Source: Marinobacterium ramblicola (GTDB taxonomy: Bacteria; Pseudomonadota; Gammaproteobacteria; Pseudomonadales; Balneatricaceae). Taken from it: a stretch of DNA of 64,000 nt. Position 1 is the first letter of the stretch. Every line of letters begins with the position of its first letter. This document shows, one piece after another, positions 25,277-34,252 of this stretch. The notes below the pieces were generated by a model that saw only the letters and a list, made by a program, of their open reading frames with translations, had not been told where the DNA came from and ran no database searches. A program made the translations under genes and the position numbers. The DNA lies in the NCBI RefSeq assembly GCF_019084545.1, contig NZ_JAHREP010000012.1, forward strand, positions 62,001 through 126,000, given 5' to 3'.

Positions 25277-25891
25277 TCAGGGGACCTGCATGCCGCGCTC
25301 GACGAAGGGTAGGCGGGCCATACGCGCCATCCATCCTGCCACGGCCGGGAAGTCGCTCAGCTCGACCATCTGCCATTCATGTCGGCAGGCCCAGGGGTAG
25401 ATGGCGAAGTCGGCTATGCTGAGCTCATCGACGACGAACTCACGCCCTGCAAGGCGTTTATCCAGCACGCCCCACAGACGTTGTGCATCCTGGTTATAGC
25501 GCTCGATGGCGTAGGGGATCTTTTCCGGTGCAAAGCGGTTGAAGTGATGAGCCTGACCCAGATAGGGACCAAAACTGCCCATCTGCCACATCAACCACTG
25601 CAGCACCTCGTAACGGGCACACGGCTTGTCGGGCATGAACTGCCCGCACTTCTCGGCAAGGTAGATCAGGATCGCACCGCTCTCGAACAGGCTGACCGGT
25701 TTTCCCTCAGGACCCTCTTCATCGACGATGGCGGGTATCTTGTTGTTCGGTGAGATGGTCAGGAACTCCGGCTCGAACTGCTCCCGATTCTTGATATCCA
25801 CCGGGTGCACGCTGTAGTGCAGGCGGCAGGCCTCAAGCATGATCGAAACCTTGCGTCCGTTGGGGGTGCTCCAGGTGTACAGGTCGATCAT
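25277..25891 (-). CDS. yfcG: Glutathione transferase-like disulfide oxidoreductase, YfcG type
   Basis: 204 residues. MIDLYTWSTPNGRKVSIMLE, ISPNNKIPAIVD and SLFESGAILIYLAEKCG match the nu-class GSTs YfcG and YghU, which bind two glutathiones and act as disulfide reductases rather than classical transferases. GPYLGQAHHFNRFAPE and IPYAIERY are further YfcG signatures. It is cytoplasmic. A ribosome site GAGG lies upstream of the ATG. It precedes deaD on the same strand but with 175 bases between, so it probably has its own promoter. Confidence 0.9.
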   Translation of the reverse strand: MIDLYTWSTPNGRKVSIMLEACRLHYSVHPVDIKNREQFEPEFLTISPNNKIPAIVDEEGPEGKPVSLFESGAILIYLAEKCGQFMPDKPCARYEVLQWLMWQMGSFGPYLGQAHHFNRFAPEKIPYAIERYNQDAQRLWGVLDKRLAGREFVVDELSIADFAIYPWACRHEWQMVELSDFPAVAGWMARMARLPFVERGMQVP

Positions 25892-25907
25892 CTCAAACTC
25901 CTCTGCA

Positions 25908-26687
25908 CTACTCGGTGATCGGCGCGCGGTTGGCGAAGTGGTTATAGATACCGATCAGTTCCTGCTCGCTGAAACGGATGATCAGCAGGTGCTGGCCGGG
26001 CTGAATCATATTGGGATCCCGGCCAAGAAGCCCCTGATGGTAGTTATAGACCAGGGTCTCTTTCACCTTGCGGTCGAGGATATGGCCAAGGAATGAGCTC
26101 GAACTGTCGGCCAGCCGTTCATCGGCGTCTTCGGGAATGGTCGCGCTCAGGGTCCGGCTCTGCTGGCCCAGCCTGATTCCTTTGGCGAAGGTTTCGGTCA
26201 GGCCGCGCTGCATGATGCCCCAGAGCCCCTGACGATCGTAATGGTCTACGGCATGGATATAGAACACGTCGCTGGGATTGCGGTTGGGATCGTTCAGCAG
26301 CTCCTTGAGGCGCAAACGGTTCAGTTCGGGCATCTCGATCCGGGAGATATCCGAGCTGGTACCGATCAAGCCGAGATCGACACCGAAGCTGGTCGCGGTG
26401 CTGGCGCCGTCGGTGGGCGCGCTTTCGATGCTGGCGGCGCTGGAGTCTGTAGCGGGCAGCGCGATCAACTGTTCGCTGGTGACGAAGTTGTCGGCGGCGG
26501 CGATGTCGATCGGCTCTTTGGCGCTATCGCCGGTCAGCGTTGCGATATGCTCCTTGGCGGCGGCCATTGTGGCTGAGTCTATCGGCGGCTCAATCTGGGC
26601 GTCCGGTTTGGGCTGGTCAGCGGACCAGAACAAATAAACAGCGGCGGTAAGGATGCCGACGATCAAGATAGCGGCAAATTTCTGCAT
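25908..26687 (-). CDS. Single-pass membrane protein of unknown function with LysM-like end
   Basis: 259 residues. It has an N-terminal membrane anchor (about 4-22), an Asp/Ala/Ser/Thr-rich linker to about residue 110, and a folded end from about 115. The pair YIHAVDHYDRQGLWGIMQRG and DPNMIQPGQHLLIIRF resembles the two halves of a LysM domain (a start with W-G-I and an end with N-P-x-x-I-x-P-G-Q-x-L), but about 65 residues separate them, longer than a normal LysM. A cell-wall role is therefore a guess. It lies 16 bases before the yfcG-like gene and is probably transcribed with it. Confidence 0.7.
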   Translation of the reverse strand: MQKFAAILIVGILTAAVYLFWSADQPKPDAQIEPPIDSATMAAAKEHIATLTGDSAKEPIDIAAADNFVTSEQLIALPATDSSAASIESAPTDGASTATSFGVDLGLIGTSSDISRIEMPELNRLRLKELLNDPNRNPSDVFYIHAVDHYDRQGLWGIMQRGLTETFAKGIRLGQQSRTLSATIPEDADERLADSSSSFLGHILDRKVKETLVYNYHQGLLGRDPNMIQPGQHLLIIRFSEQELIGIYNHFANRAPITE

Positions 26688-26884
26688 GATATCATCCGCA
26701 ATATTCCCCGGCCGGTTGGCAGCACGGCTGCCCTGAACCGAACCTGTTGTTGTGATTTCACCTTAATCGACTATTGCGTCGAGGGAAAGGTGCCCGTTGA
26801 TCGGATGGAGTCTGGATACCGGGGGTTGGCTGGCGTTATGCTCTGGTTATGTACCACGATGTCGCTATACGGAGGACCGGATCC

Positions 26885-27466
26885 ATGAGCCAAGAGGATG
26901 AGTTCTTCGAGATGATGGAAGCCGACGGTGTGCGCCCGATCAAATCGGACAGACGGGTGCATGTGCAGAGATCGGCACGACCAAGACAGGATCCCCGTCA
27001 TCGTGCACGCCGTCTCGCCGCCATGGGCGGTGAGCCTGAGGGGGTGGCATTGATGCCCGAGCACCTGCTGGATCCGCTCGACCCGATCGAGTGGAAACGC
27101 GATGGCGTGCAGGAGGGGGTATATCGTAACCTGCGCTTGGGTCGCTATACCGTCGATGCGCGGCTAGACCTGATCAACCGGCCGCTGGTGGCGTGCGTGG
27201 ACGAGGTTGTCGACTTCGTGCAACAGTGCGTCGGGCTGGGGATCCGCACGGTATTGATACAGTACGGGCGGTCGCGCAACGCGCAGTCGCACGCCAACCT
27301 GGTGAAGAGCAGCTTGAACCTCTGGCTGCCGGCGATGGAGGAGGTGATGGCCTTTCACTGCGCTCAGCCCCAGCACGGCGGCACCGGTGCAATCTATGTG
27401 ATGCTGCGCAAGAACGAATACCAGAGACAACAGAATCAGGAGCGCCATCTGCACCACGGCCGCTGA
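26885..27466 (+). CDS. smrA: Smr-domain protein, SmrA (YdaL) type
   Basis: 193 residues. The N-terminal part (MSQEDEFFEMMEADGVRPIK) matches E. coli YdaL in pattern. The Smr domain covers about 85-180: ARLDLINRPLVACVDEV, GIRTVLIQYGRSR, SHANLVKSSLNLWL and HGGTGAIYVMLRK. The usual LDLHG and HGxG motifs are changed to LDLIN and YGRS, as in many SmrA proteins. Family members are DNA- or RNA-nicking endonucleases; activity here is uncertain. ATG 26885 follows GGAGG. Confidence 0.87.
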   Translation: MSQEDEFFEMMEADGVRPIKSDRRVHVQRSARPRQDPRHRARRLAAMGGEPEGVALMPEHLLDPLDPIEWKRDGVQEGVYRNLRLGRYTVDARLDLINRPLVACVDEVVDFVQQCVGLGIRTVLIQYGRSRNAQSHANLVKSSLNLWLPAMEEVMAFHCAQPQHGGTGAIYVMLRKNEYQRQQNQERHLHHGR

Positions 27467-27596
27467 GCTTTGGCTTGGGTCGGAGTGTTGACGGATTGCG
27501 TCGTAAGGAAAAAAACGCTTTACTGTCAGCGGTTAAGAGTATGTCAGCAGTGGGGCTGGCGCTTAGGACCCCTATTTCGGCGAGAGCAATAGTACG

Positions 27597-28334
27597 ATGG
27601 AACCCCCTTTCCAAGAGGATGGTTGGCGAGGCCTGGATGCGTTGATGTTGGCTGCAGCGGTGGTCATCCTGGCACTGACCGGTTTAGCCTTCATTCAACT
27701 CACTACCCTATGGATCCCTGTACTGGGTTTGGTGGCCCTGGTCTTGCTGGGCCTCGGTTATGCGCGCCTGCTCAGCCAGCGCCGGTGTTTGCACGCACGG
27801 CTGCGGGAGCTGGAGCACTCGTTGATTGGTCAGCATGTGACCGATACCGAAACCGGAGCCGCGCTGCCAGGCTGGTTTTCCAGGGTGCTTGAAACCGAAT
27901 GTCGCCGGGCGGTGCGCGAGTTTACCCCCATAACGTTGATGCAGCTGGAGATTCAGTGTGGCGATCCGGCCGTCAAAGCGGCATCGCGGGTGCGCCTGGC
28001 GTCGATGCTGACCGATGAGATCTCCCGTCCGGGCGATCTGGTTGGTCTCAGTGAGCAGGGGGATCTTCAGTTACTGCTCCCTTCGACCAATGAGAACGCG
28101 GAAGCGCTGGCGAAACGCTGTATTGAGCATGCCGCCAAACTGACGGGCGCCGATGAGGTTGAGGTACGGCTGGCGGGCTGCACACTGCAACCCAAATCTG
28201 ACCTGACACCGGAGAAGGTGAATCACCAGCTGAGCCTTCGGTTGGAAGAGGTCAGAGCCAAGTCCTCGGGTAGTGTCAGTTACCGGGCTGAACCCACCAG
28301 CGTGGAAACGTTGAACTCCGCCTATTCCCTATGA
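27597..28334 (+). CDS. Membrane protein with degenerate GGDEF domain
   Basis: 245 residues. Two hydrophobic segments lie at about 16-60, then a short coiled region, then a GGDEF-fold domain from about 85. PGWFSRVLETECRRAVREFTP stands where LTGLPNRR... is expected, and GDLVGLSEQGDLQLLLPST stands where RYGGDEFAVLLP is expected, so all catalytic residues are lost and no cyclase activity is possible. It could still bind a nucleotide or act as a scaffold. The last four bases (ATGA) overlap the tmcA start, so it is translationally coupled to a tRNA modification enzyme. Confidence 0.82.
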   Translation: MEPPFQEDGWRGLDALMLAAAVVILALTGLAFIQLTTLWIPVLGLVALVLLGLGYARLLSQRRCLHARLRELEHSLIGQHVTDTETGAALPGWFSRVLETECRRAVREFTPITLMQLEIQCGDPAVKAASRVRLASMLTDEISRPGDLVGLSEQGDLQLLLPSTNENAEALAKRCIEHAAKLTGADEVEVRLAGCTLQPKSDLTPEKVNHQLSLRLEEVRAKSSGSVSYRAEPTSVETLNSAYSL

Positions 28335-30475
28335 TCCCGAACGAGCTTGCTGCGCTTGATGCGCAGCTGAGCGCTCGCCGTCATCGTGCCCTGATCTGGA
28401 TTGCCGTCGAACGAGACCAAGGTGATCGACTCGCCGCCGAGCTGGTGCAATGGCTGTCGTCTGCGCATGGTGAGGGCGTTGTGCTCAGTAATCGTGAGTG
28501 CCACTACGCGGCGTCGACCACGCCCCTGGCGCGTGCCGGCCAACTGCTGGGCCGGACCCTGCCTTGGGCGGTCTATGATGCATTCAGCGGTTTCAATCCC
28601 AACAGCTTCGCTCAACTAACTGGCACCATCGCGGCTGGGGGCTGGCTGGTACTGCTCTCACCTGACGCTGGCGACTGGCCTGGCTATGACGATCCCGAAT
28701 ACCAGAAACTGACAGTGGAGCCCTGGACGGTTCAGATGTTGGAGCCGCGCTACATCCGTCGCCTGGTTCGGTTGTTGGACGCCGATAACGGAGTGTTGAG
28801 ACTGCGGTCGGGCAAACAGCGTTTGCCGAACTGGCCGATCGCGCCGGCGCAGCAGGATAAACCTGCCCCACCTCCCTGTAGAAGTGCTGATCAGCAGAGA
28901 GTCGTCGAACAGCTGGTCGAATCAGTGCAGCGGCGCCGCTGTGCGCTGGTGATCGGTGCTGACAGAGGGCGGGGAAAGTCCGCGGCCATCGGCTTGGCGC
29001 TGGCAGCGATTGCCCGCAAACGCCACCTGAGTGTGTTGCTGACGGCGCCGTCACGGCAGGCGCTGTCGGCCCTGTTCGAACGTATTGAGAGTGAATTCGG
29101 GCCGTTGAATTGGCAGGGCGAACGAGCGTCTGCAGCGCAGTTGGAACTCTGCTACATGCCCCCCGCTGAGGCCTTGCGGCGGCTGCCGGCTGCGGATCTG
29201 CTGGTGATCGACGAAGCCGCGGCGGTTGCAACACCGGTGCTGAGTGGGCTGAGTGCGCACTATCACCGCCTGATTTTTGCCACGACCCAGCATGGCTATG
29301 AGGGTAATGGCCGGGGGTTTACCCTGCGTTTTCTCGATGAACTGAAACGCCTGGTACCCAGCGTGCAGCAGTTGCAGATGCGTACGCCGATACGCTGGGC
29401 CGCAGCGGATCCGCTGGAGCAGTTGGTGTCGCGACTGTTGCTGCTCGATGCGGAGCCGGTTGAGCCCGGCACCGAGGTCGATCTGCCGATCCTGATCTCC
29501 AGGGTGTCGCGGGAACAGCTGGCAGGCGATGAGGCGCTGCTGCGTCAACTGTTCGGTTTGCTGATCCTTGCTCACTATCGCACGACGCCAGGGGACCTCA
29601 GGGTACTGCTGGATAGCCCCAATCTTCAGGTTCACCTGTTGAAGCGAGGGACTGATCTGGTCGGCTGTGCCCTGGTGGCGCGAGAGGGCGAGCTGTCGGA
29701 TGAACTCGCCCAAGGGGTCTGGGAGGGGCATCGCCGTCCCACTGGACACCTGCTGCCGCAGGCACTGCTCGCGCACGAGGGTGAGCTGTCCGTGGCCTCC
29801 TGGCGCGGTTGGCGCATCGTGCGCATCGCCATCCATCCCCAGCGTCAGCAACAGGGGATGGGGAGGCAGCTGCTGAACGCGATCATCGATCAGGCCCGGG
29901 CGGAGGGCGTCGATTATCTGGGCGCCAGCTTTTCGGCCACAACGGATCTGCTGGGCTACTGGCAACGCTGCGAATTTTGGCCGGTGCGTGTTGGCGATCA
30001 GCTCGATCCGGTGTCCGGATCCCACTCGGTCATGGTGCTACACCCCTTGTCCAGCCGCTGTCAGGCCTGGTGTCAGGGGATGCGAGAGCGCTATGCCAAG
30101 CGCCTGCGTTACCGCCTGAGCGGCGCTCTGACGAGTCTGCCTGTCGAGCTGATGCCGGCGCTCTTTGCCGGTTTGTCCCCGCCTGAACTGACAGCGGACG
30201 AGCGGCAGCGTTTGCTTGGGTTCGCGCTGCATCAGCGCTCGCTGGAGAGCACGCTGGTGGAGTTGGACCGACTGCTGTCGGTCACGGTACAGAGCTGGTG
30301 CAAGTGGGGCCTGAGTGGAAGCGATCAAGCGCTGCTGGTCGCACGCATCTGGCGACAGTTGCCCGCAACTGAGGTCGATTCGCCGGCGGGGCGCCATGCT
30401 CAACTGAAGCGGCTGAGAGCGATAGCCGCCTCTCTGCTGAGTGCCTTGGATTCGGGGATGGATGTAGGGGCGTGA
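28331..30475 (+). CDS. tmcA: tRNA(Met) cytidine acetyltransferase
   Basis: 714 residues, slightly longer than E. coli TmcA (671). The helicase-like ATPase module has Walker A GADRGRGKS (209-217) and Walker B LLVIDEAAAV (about 300). The GNAT acetyltransferase domain follows at about 490-580, with VRIAIHPQRQQQGMGRQLL binding acetyl-CoA. The C-terminal part binds tRNA. It makes N4-acetylcytidine at the wobble position of elongator tRNA-Met, using ATP and acetyl-CoA. The ATG lies within the stop of the preceding degenerate GGDEF gene. It converges on the MOSC gene with three bases between stops. Confidence 0.95.
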   Translation: MIPNELAALDAQLSARRHRALIWIAVERDQGDRLAAELVQWLSSAHGEGVVLSNRECHYAASTTPLARAGQLLGRTLPWAVYDAFSGFNPNSFAQLTGTIAAGGWLVLLSPDAGDWPGYDDPEYQKLTVEPWTVQMLEPRYIRRLVRLLDADNGVLRLRSGKQRLPNWPIAPAQQDKPAPPPCRSADQQRVVEQLVESVQRRRCALVIGADRGRGKSAAIGLALAAIARKRHLSVLLTAPSRQALSALFERIESEFGPLNWQGERASAAQLELCYMPPAEALRRLPAADLLVIDEAAAVATPVLSGLSAHYHRLIFATTQHGYEGNGRGFTLRFLDELKRLVPSVQQLQMRTPIRWAAADPLEQLVSRLLLLDAEPVEPGTEVDLPILISRVSREQLAGDEALLRQLFGLLILAHYRTTPGDLRVLLDSPNLQVHLLKRGTDLVGCALVAREGELSDELAQGVWEGHRRPTGHLLPQALLAHEGELSVASWRGWRIVRIAIHPQRQQQGMGRQLLNAIIDQARAEGVDYLGASFSATTDLLGYWQRCEFWPVRVGDQLDPVSGSHSVMVLHPLSSRCQAWCQGMRERYAKRLRYRLSGALTSLPVELMPALFAGLSPPELTADERQRLLGFALHQRSLESTLVELDRLLSVTVQSWCKWGLSGSDQALLVARIWRQLPATEVDSPAGRHAQLKRLRAIAASLLSALDSGMDVGA

Positions 30476-30478
30476 ACG

Positions 30479-31279
30479 CTATTCCAGAATCCGCACCTGT
30501 GCGCCCACTTCAAGCAGTCCGGGTTTGGTTACCATCAGGTTATGTCCGAAGCAGACACGGCCATCTTCGCTGCGATGAATGCGGGCCAGTGTGCGCAGAG
30601 GCTCGGAGCGAGAATCCTTCTCTCCGCTGAGCGGGTCTCGGGTGATCAGTACGCAGCGCTCACAGGGTTTGACCAGCTCCAGCTCCACATCGCCGATTGC
30701 TATTTTTTTCCAGCTGTCTTCAGCCCAGGCGGGGGCGCCCTTTACGACCAGGTTGGGCCGGAATCGCCTCATCTCGGTAGCCGACGCTCCCTCGTCCCGA
30801 ATCGCTTGTAACGAGTCCTCGCTGGTCAGCAGGATCGGATAGCCATCACTGAACAGCACCGGGCGCTCCGGTGCGCGGCCGGCGACCCTGTAGCTCTCGG
30901 GATCGTTGTAGATCAGGTGTACCGGCTGCTGCAGATAATCGCTGAGCCAACGGTCAAGCGTTTCGGGGCAGCGTCTGCCGGCCAGAATGTCGTTCCACAC
31001 GGCGACCTGCTGACGCTGGTCGCGTATCTCATGGTAGTGCAGATATATCGGCAGCTTGCCTGGTGCACTCAGGATCAAGCCGTCATGCACCAGGGTGGAC
31101 ACCAGGTGCAGCAGTCTGGGCTCCTCCCGCGCGGTAATGAATTGGCCTTCGGGGTCGCAGACCATGAACCGGCGGTCCATCGCCAAACCGCGAGTCTCGG
31201 TCCAGGCGGTGGGCAGGGATATCGGCGCACCCGACTTGATCGGGTAGATGTAGAGGCCGGCGACCTGAAGGGTACTCAT
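30479..31279 (-). CDS. MOSC domain protein, YcbX-like
   Basis: 266 residues. An N-terminal MOSC beta-barrel (1-120, with GLYIYPIKSG and RGLAMDRRFMV) is followed by the MOSC domain (130-266, with RFRPNLVV, then VKPCERCVLITRDP). The Cys of PCERC is the presumed molybdenum ligand, as in YcbX and eukaryotic mARC, which reduce N-hydroxylated compounds. YcbX of E. coli also has a C-terminal 2Fe-2S ferredoxin domain; this protein lacks it and would need a separate electron donor. Two ATGs lie in tandem; 31279 is best spaced (six bases) from AAGGAG. Confidence 0.88.
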   Translation of the reverse strand: MSTLQVAGLYIYPIKSGAPISLPTAWTETRGLAMDRRFMVCDPEGQFITAREEPRLLHLVSTLVHDGLILSAPGKLPIYLHYHEIRDQRQQVAVWNDILAGRRCPETLDRWLSDYLQQPVHLIYNDPESYRVAGRAPERPVLFSDGYPILLTSEDSLQAIRDEGASATEMRRFRPNLVVKGAPAWAEDSWKKIAIGDVELELVKPCERCVLITRDPLSGEKDSRSEPLRTLARIHRSEDGRVCFGHNLMVTKPGLLEVGAQVRILE

Positions 31280-31289
31280 CATTTACTCC

Positions 31290-32681
31290 TTACGCCTCGC
31301 GTTCCGAATTGCACGAGAGGCGGCAGATGACCATCAATCCTGTCTGCATCTTGCCCTGTTCCTCGCGCAACGGGAAGCGCTCACAACTGAGTATATCGAG
31401 TCCCGTTTCTCTGGCACGCTGACGAACATGGGTCTCGCTGTGCTGGTAACGACCGCTGCTGCTCAATCTCAGTTCGCTGGCACAGTCCTCGACGCTGAAT
31501 GCAAACAGCCCATCAGCGCTGAGTGACGCGGCGACGGCTCGCATTACCGGCTGAAGATCCCCGGTATAGATCAGTACGTCGGTGGCGCAGACCAGGTTCA
31601 GATTAGCTTGGCGGGACAGCCAGTCGAGCAGCTCCTGATGGCAGAGCTCATCGTAGCCGCCTTGGCGGCGGGCCTGTTCCAGCATGCCCGCAGAAAGATC
31701 GCAGCCACGCAGCTGTTCTATCTCGAACCGTTGACGCAATGCGCGACCGAGCAGGCCGCTGCCGCAACCCAGATCGGCAACCTGGCCGATCTGCAGCGGC
31801 AGGATCTGCTGCAATCGTTCGGCCAGCAGCTCCGGTGCCCTGTAGCCCAGCCTGCCGACCAGCTGTTGCTCGAAGCGTTCGGCATGGCTGTCGTAAAGGT
31901 CGCGGACATAAGTGGCTGGCGCGCAGGCTTCGATATGCCCCCTCGCGGCATCGAGCATATGGCGCGCGCCGGCATGTTCGGGAAAACGCTCAAGCAGCAC
32001 TTGGTAGACCAGTTGTGCAGCCTGGCCTTCACCCTCTTCGGCCATATAGTCAGCGAGCATCTGCAGCTCGCTCGCGTCGAGCTTGCTGGTCTCGCTCCAC
32101 AGCCGTTGCTCCTGTCCGCACAGAATCAACAGCAAGGCTCGCTCACTCAGGGCGTCCGGTGCCAGCTCGGAAACGGATGCAGCTGAGTCGAGCCGCTTGA
32201 GAGCGGTTTTGATTTCACCACGCTTGCGTGCGGCACGGGCCAGTGGGTACTGTGCGTCCGGCAGGTGGTGCAGCGGCGGAAATTGGGTCGCCGCGTCAAC
32301 CATCGCCTGCCAATGCTCCATGCTCTCCAGCAGATTAAGGCGATTGAGGTGGAATGCCTGTTCATCCGGCGCCAGAGAAAGGGCCTGGTCGATCGCTTCA
32401 AGCGCCTCTGCTATACGCTCTTGCTGCTGCAGTGCCAACGACAGATTGCTCAGCGCCTGGGCTTTGAATCTTGGTGCAACGGGCAGTGAGGCGGCCTGCT
32501 TGAGTTCCTCGCCGGCTGCGAGCGGGTTGCCCGACTGTAACTTGATAACGCCGAGCAGGTGCCGCGCGTTGAAGTCGCGCGGATTTTGCGCCAATAGCTG
32601 CTGGCAGATCGCGTCAGCACGGCTGTACGCCTGCTGCTGCATCAGCATCAGCGCCTGATGTAATGGGTTGGCTTCTGACAT
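31290..32681 (-). CDS. TPR-containing SAM-dependent methyltransferase
   Basis: 463 residues. Residues 1-230 are tetratricopeptide-like repeats (for example ADAICQQLLAQNPRDFNARHL and AEALEAIDQALSLAPDE). From about 250 a class I methyltransferase follows, with VADLGCGSGLLGRAL as motif I and LVCATDVLIYTGDL. This matches proteins called predicted TPR methyltransferases, with RDLYDSHAERFEQQLV before the methyltransferase core; the substrate is unknown. No good ribosome site was found; ATG 32681 and ATG 32693 are both possible. It lies ten bases before the MOSC gene and is probably co-transcribed. Confidence 0.85.
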   Translation of the reverse strand: MSEANPLHQALMLMQQQAYSRADAICQQLLAQNPRDFNARHLLGVIKLQSGNPLAAGEELKQAASLPVAPRFKAQALSNLSLALQQQERIAEALEAIDQALSLAPDEQAFHLNRLNLLESMEHWQAMVDAATQFPPLHHLPDAQYPLARAARKRGEIKTALKRLDSAASVSELAPDALSERALLLILCGQEQRLWSETSKLDASELQMLADYMAEEGEGQAAQLVYQVLLERFPEHAGARHMLDAARGHIEACAPATYVRDLYDSHAERFEQQLVGRLGYRAPELLAERLQQILPLQIGQVADLGCGSGLLGRALRQRFEIEQLRGCDLSAGMLEQARRQGGYDELCHQELLDWLSRQANLNLVCATDVLIYTGDLQPVMRAVAASLSADGLFAFSVEDCASELRLSSSGRYQHSETHVRQRARETGLDILSCERFPLREEQGKMQTGLMVICRLSCNSEREA

Positions 32682-32801
32682 GGTGACTAACATATTTATG
32701 CAGTTTGCGTGGCTGGTGCGGATATTACAGCGCAGGGAGGGGCGTCTTCCAGTCGGCAACCGCTGCGCCGGGTGTATACTGCGGGCTTAATTGGAGGCGA
32801 T

Positions 32802-33023
32802 ATGGAACTGGATAGCGAGCAGCTGGTCGATCTGGTGCGAATGAAGATGCCGTTCGGCAAGTACAAGGGGCGGGTGTTGCTCGATCTGCCGGAGCCCTAT
32901 CTGGTCTGGTTTGCCGGAAAGGGGTTTCCGGCCGGAAAACTGGGTGAGCGCCTGGCGCTGTTGTATGAGATAAAGCTGAACGGGTTGGAATCGATCGTCG
33001 AGCCGTTAAGGCAACAGCGTTAA
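32802..33023 (+). CDS. Small DUF3820 family protein
   Basis: 73 residues. The core MPFGKYKGRVLLDLPEPYLVWF (about 14-35) is the DUF3820 signature (a G-K-Y-K/R-G motif followed by L-P-x-x-Y-L-x-W). Members are found alone or fused to exonucleases and quorum-sensing-linked proteins; the function is unknown. GGAGG lies five bases before ATG 32802. A longer frame upstream has no homology. It is divergent from the TPR-methyltransferase gene. Confidence 0.85.
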   Translation: MELDSEQLVDLVRMKMPFGKYKGRVLLDLPEPYLVWFAGKGFPAGKLGERLALLYEIKLNGLESIVEPLRQQR

Positions 33024-33087
33024 TGCGGTTTGGTTTGTGTTCAGCTAACGCTGTTTACGCTGGCCGTCAGATATAGGAGAGGGAGCA

Positions 33088-33669
33088 ATGATGAAAAAGA
33101 TCGTACTGGGCGCGTTGATTGCGTTTTCGTTGCCGGTTCTTGCCGCCAAGCCGGAGTGGGTTGAGGAGAAGCCGCAGGGCAAGAAGGGGAAGCCTGAACA
33201 GGTAGTCACGCACAATGGTTCATCGCATGAGGAGCGTGATAAGGGCAAATCAAAAGAGCGGCATGACGACAAAGATGACAGCCGCTCTTTGGAGCATTAT
33301 CACCGGCTCTCCAATGACGATCGGGACCGTTTGCTTAGAGGTGTGCTTGTCGATTACTACGGGGTTGAGTACGAAAGTGAAGCCAAACGCTACAAATCTC
33401 TGCCGCCAGGTCTGCGCAAGAAGCTGGAGCGTGGTGGTGAGCTGCCCCCGGGGTGGAGGGATAAACTGGTGCGTGGCGAGGTGATCGATCCCGAGGTGTA
33501 TCGCCATGCCGAACATCTGCCTTCCGATCTGCTCAATCGCCTGACCGGACGTCAGGACGGTATCGAGCTGCTGCGGGTTGGCGACCGCATTGTGCGTGTA
33601 ATGGAGGGTAGGGGCACCGTTGTCGACGTGATCGACCTCACCGATCGCGCACTTGGCCTTTTTGATTAA
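33088..33669 (+). CDS. Periplasmic CigR/RcnB-like protein
   Basis: 193 residues. A signal peptide (about 1-20, cut after VLAA) is followed by a highly charged Lys/Glu/Asp/His stretch to about 75, and then a folded end. The end has the paired motif LPPGLRKKLERGGELPPGWRDKL, then VYRHAEHLPSDLL, and finishes with DRIVRVMEGRGTVVDVIDL. This is the RcnB/CigR layout. RcnB takes part in nickel and cobalt balance, CigR in Salmonella virulence control; neither role can be assigned here. The His/Asp-rich segment could bind metal. Confidence 0.82.
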   Translation: MMKKIVLGALIAFSLPVLAAKPEWVEEKPQGKKGKPEQVVTHNGSSHEERDKGKSKERHDDKDDSRSLEHYHRLSNDDRDRLLRGVLVDYYGVEYESEAKRYKSLPPGLRKKLERGGELPPGWRDKLVRGEVIDPEVYRHAEHLPSDLLNRLTGRQDGIELLRVGDRIVRVMEGRGTVVDVIDLTDRALGLFD

Positions 33670-33685
33670 CGGGGGGGGCGTACAG

Positions 33686-34162
33686 GTGACGCCGGCCATC
33701 AAGACGCTGGAACGCGCCCGGATCGCGTTCAGCGTGCATGAGTACGATCATGATCCTTCCGCTCCCGCCTATGGCCTGGAGGCTGCGGAAAAGCTGGGTC
33801 GACCGGTTGAGCAGGTGTTCAAAACCCTGCTGGTTGCCCTGGAGGGGGATGCCAAGCGGTTGGCTGTCGGCATAGTGCCGGTCGCCGGTCAGCTCGACCT
33901 GAAAGCGATGGCCAGCGCGCTGAAGGTGAAAAAAGTGTCGATGGCCCAGCCCGCGGATGCTGAGCGGGCCACCGGCTATATCGTTGGTGGTATCAGTCCC
34001 CTGGGGCAGAAGAAACGCTTGCCGATGGTGCTTGATGCCAGTGCAGCGGCACAGCAGACTATTTTGATCAGCGGAGGACGGCGCGGGCTGGATATCGAGT
34101 TGTCACCGGTTGATCTCTGTCGGATCACCGGCGCTCAACAGGCTGCAGTCGCACGTAGTTAG
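33686..34162 (+). CDS. ybaK: Cys-tRNA(Pro) deacylase, YbaK/EbsC family
   Basis: 158 residues. EVFKTLLV-like VEQVFKTLLVAL, KKVSMAQPADAERATGYIVGGISPLGQKK and SGGRRGLDIELSP match YbaK. It hydrolyses Cys-tRNA(Pro) formed in error by prolyl-tRNA synthetase. The start is GTG 33686 after a run of G residues, because the homologous N-terminus TPAIKTLERARI begins there; the frame extends upstream into the end of the CigR-like gene. It lies 16 bases after that gene and is probably transcribed with it. Confidence 0.92.
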   Translation: MTPAIKTLERARIAFSVHEYDHDPSAPAYGLEAAEKLGRPVEQVFKTLLVALEGDAKRLAVGIVPVAGQLDLKAMASALKVKKVSMAQPADAERATGYIVGGISPLGQKKRLPMVLDASAAAQQTILISGGRRGLDIELSPVDLCRITGAQQAAVARS

Positions 34163-34167
34163 GCGGT

Positions 34168-34200
34168 AGTGGCGGGCAGCAATGAGTGCTGCCCGCCACT
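34168..34200. terminator. Perfect 14-bp hairpin between converging genes
   Basis: AGTGGCGGGCAGCA (34168-34181), loop ATGAG, TGCTGCCCGCCACT (34187-34200). It sits between the ybaK stop and the end of the GlrR-like gene and may serve both. There is no T-tract of normal length on either strand. Confidence 0.6.
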
Positions 34201-34252
34201 TTGCGTGTATTGAGTACGCCTTAGGTTCTAACCTTCACGGGCTGTGCTGTCA

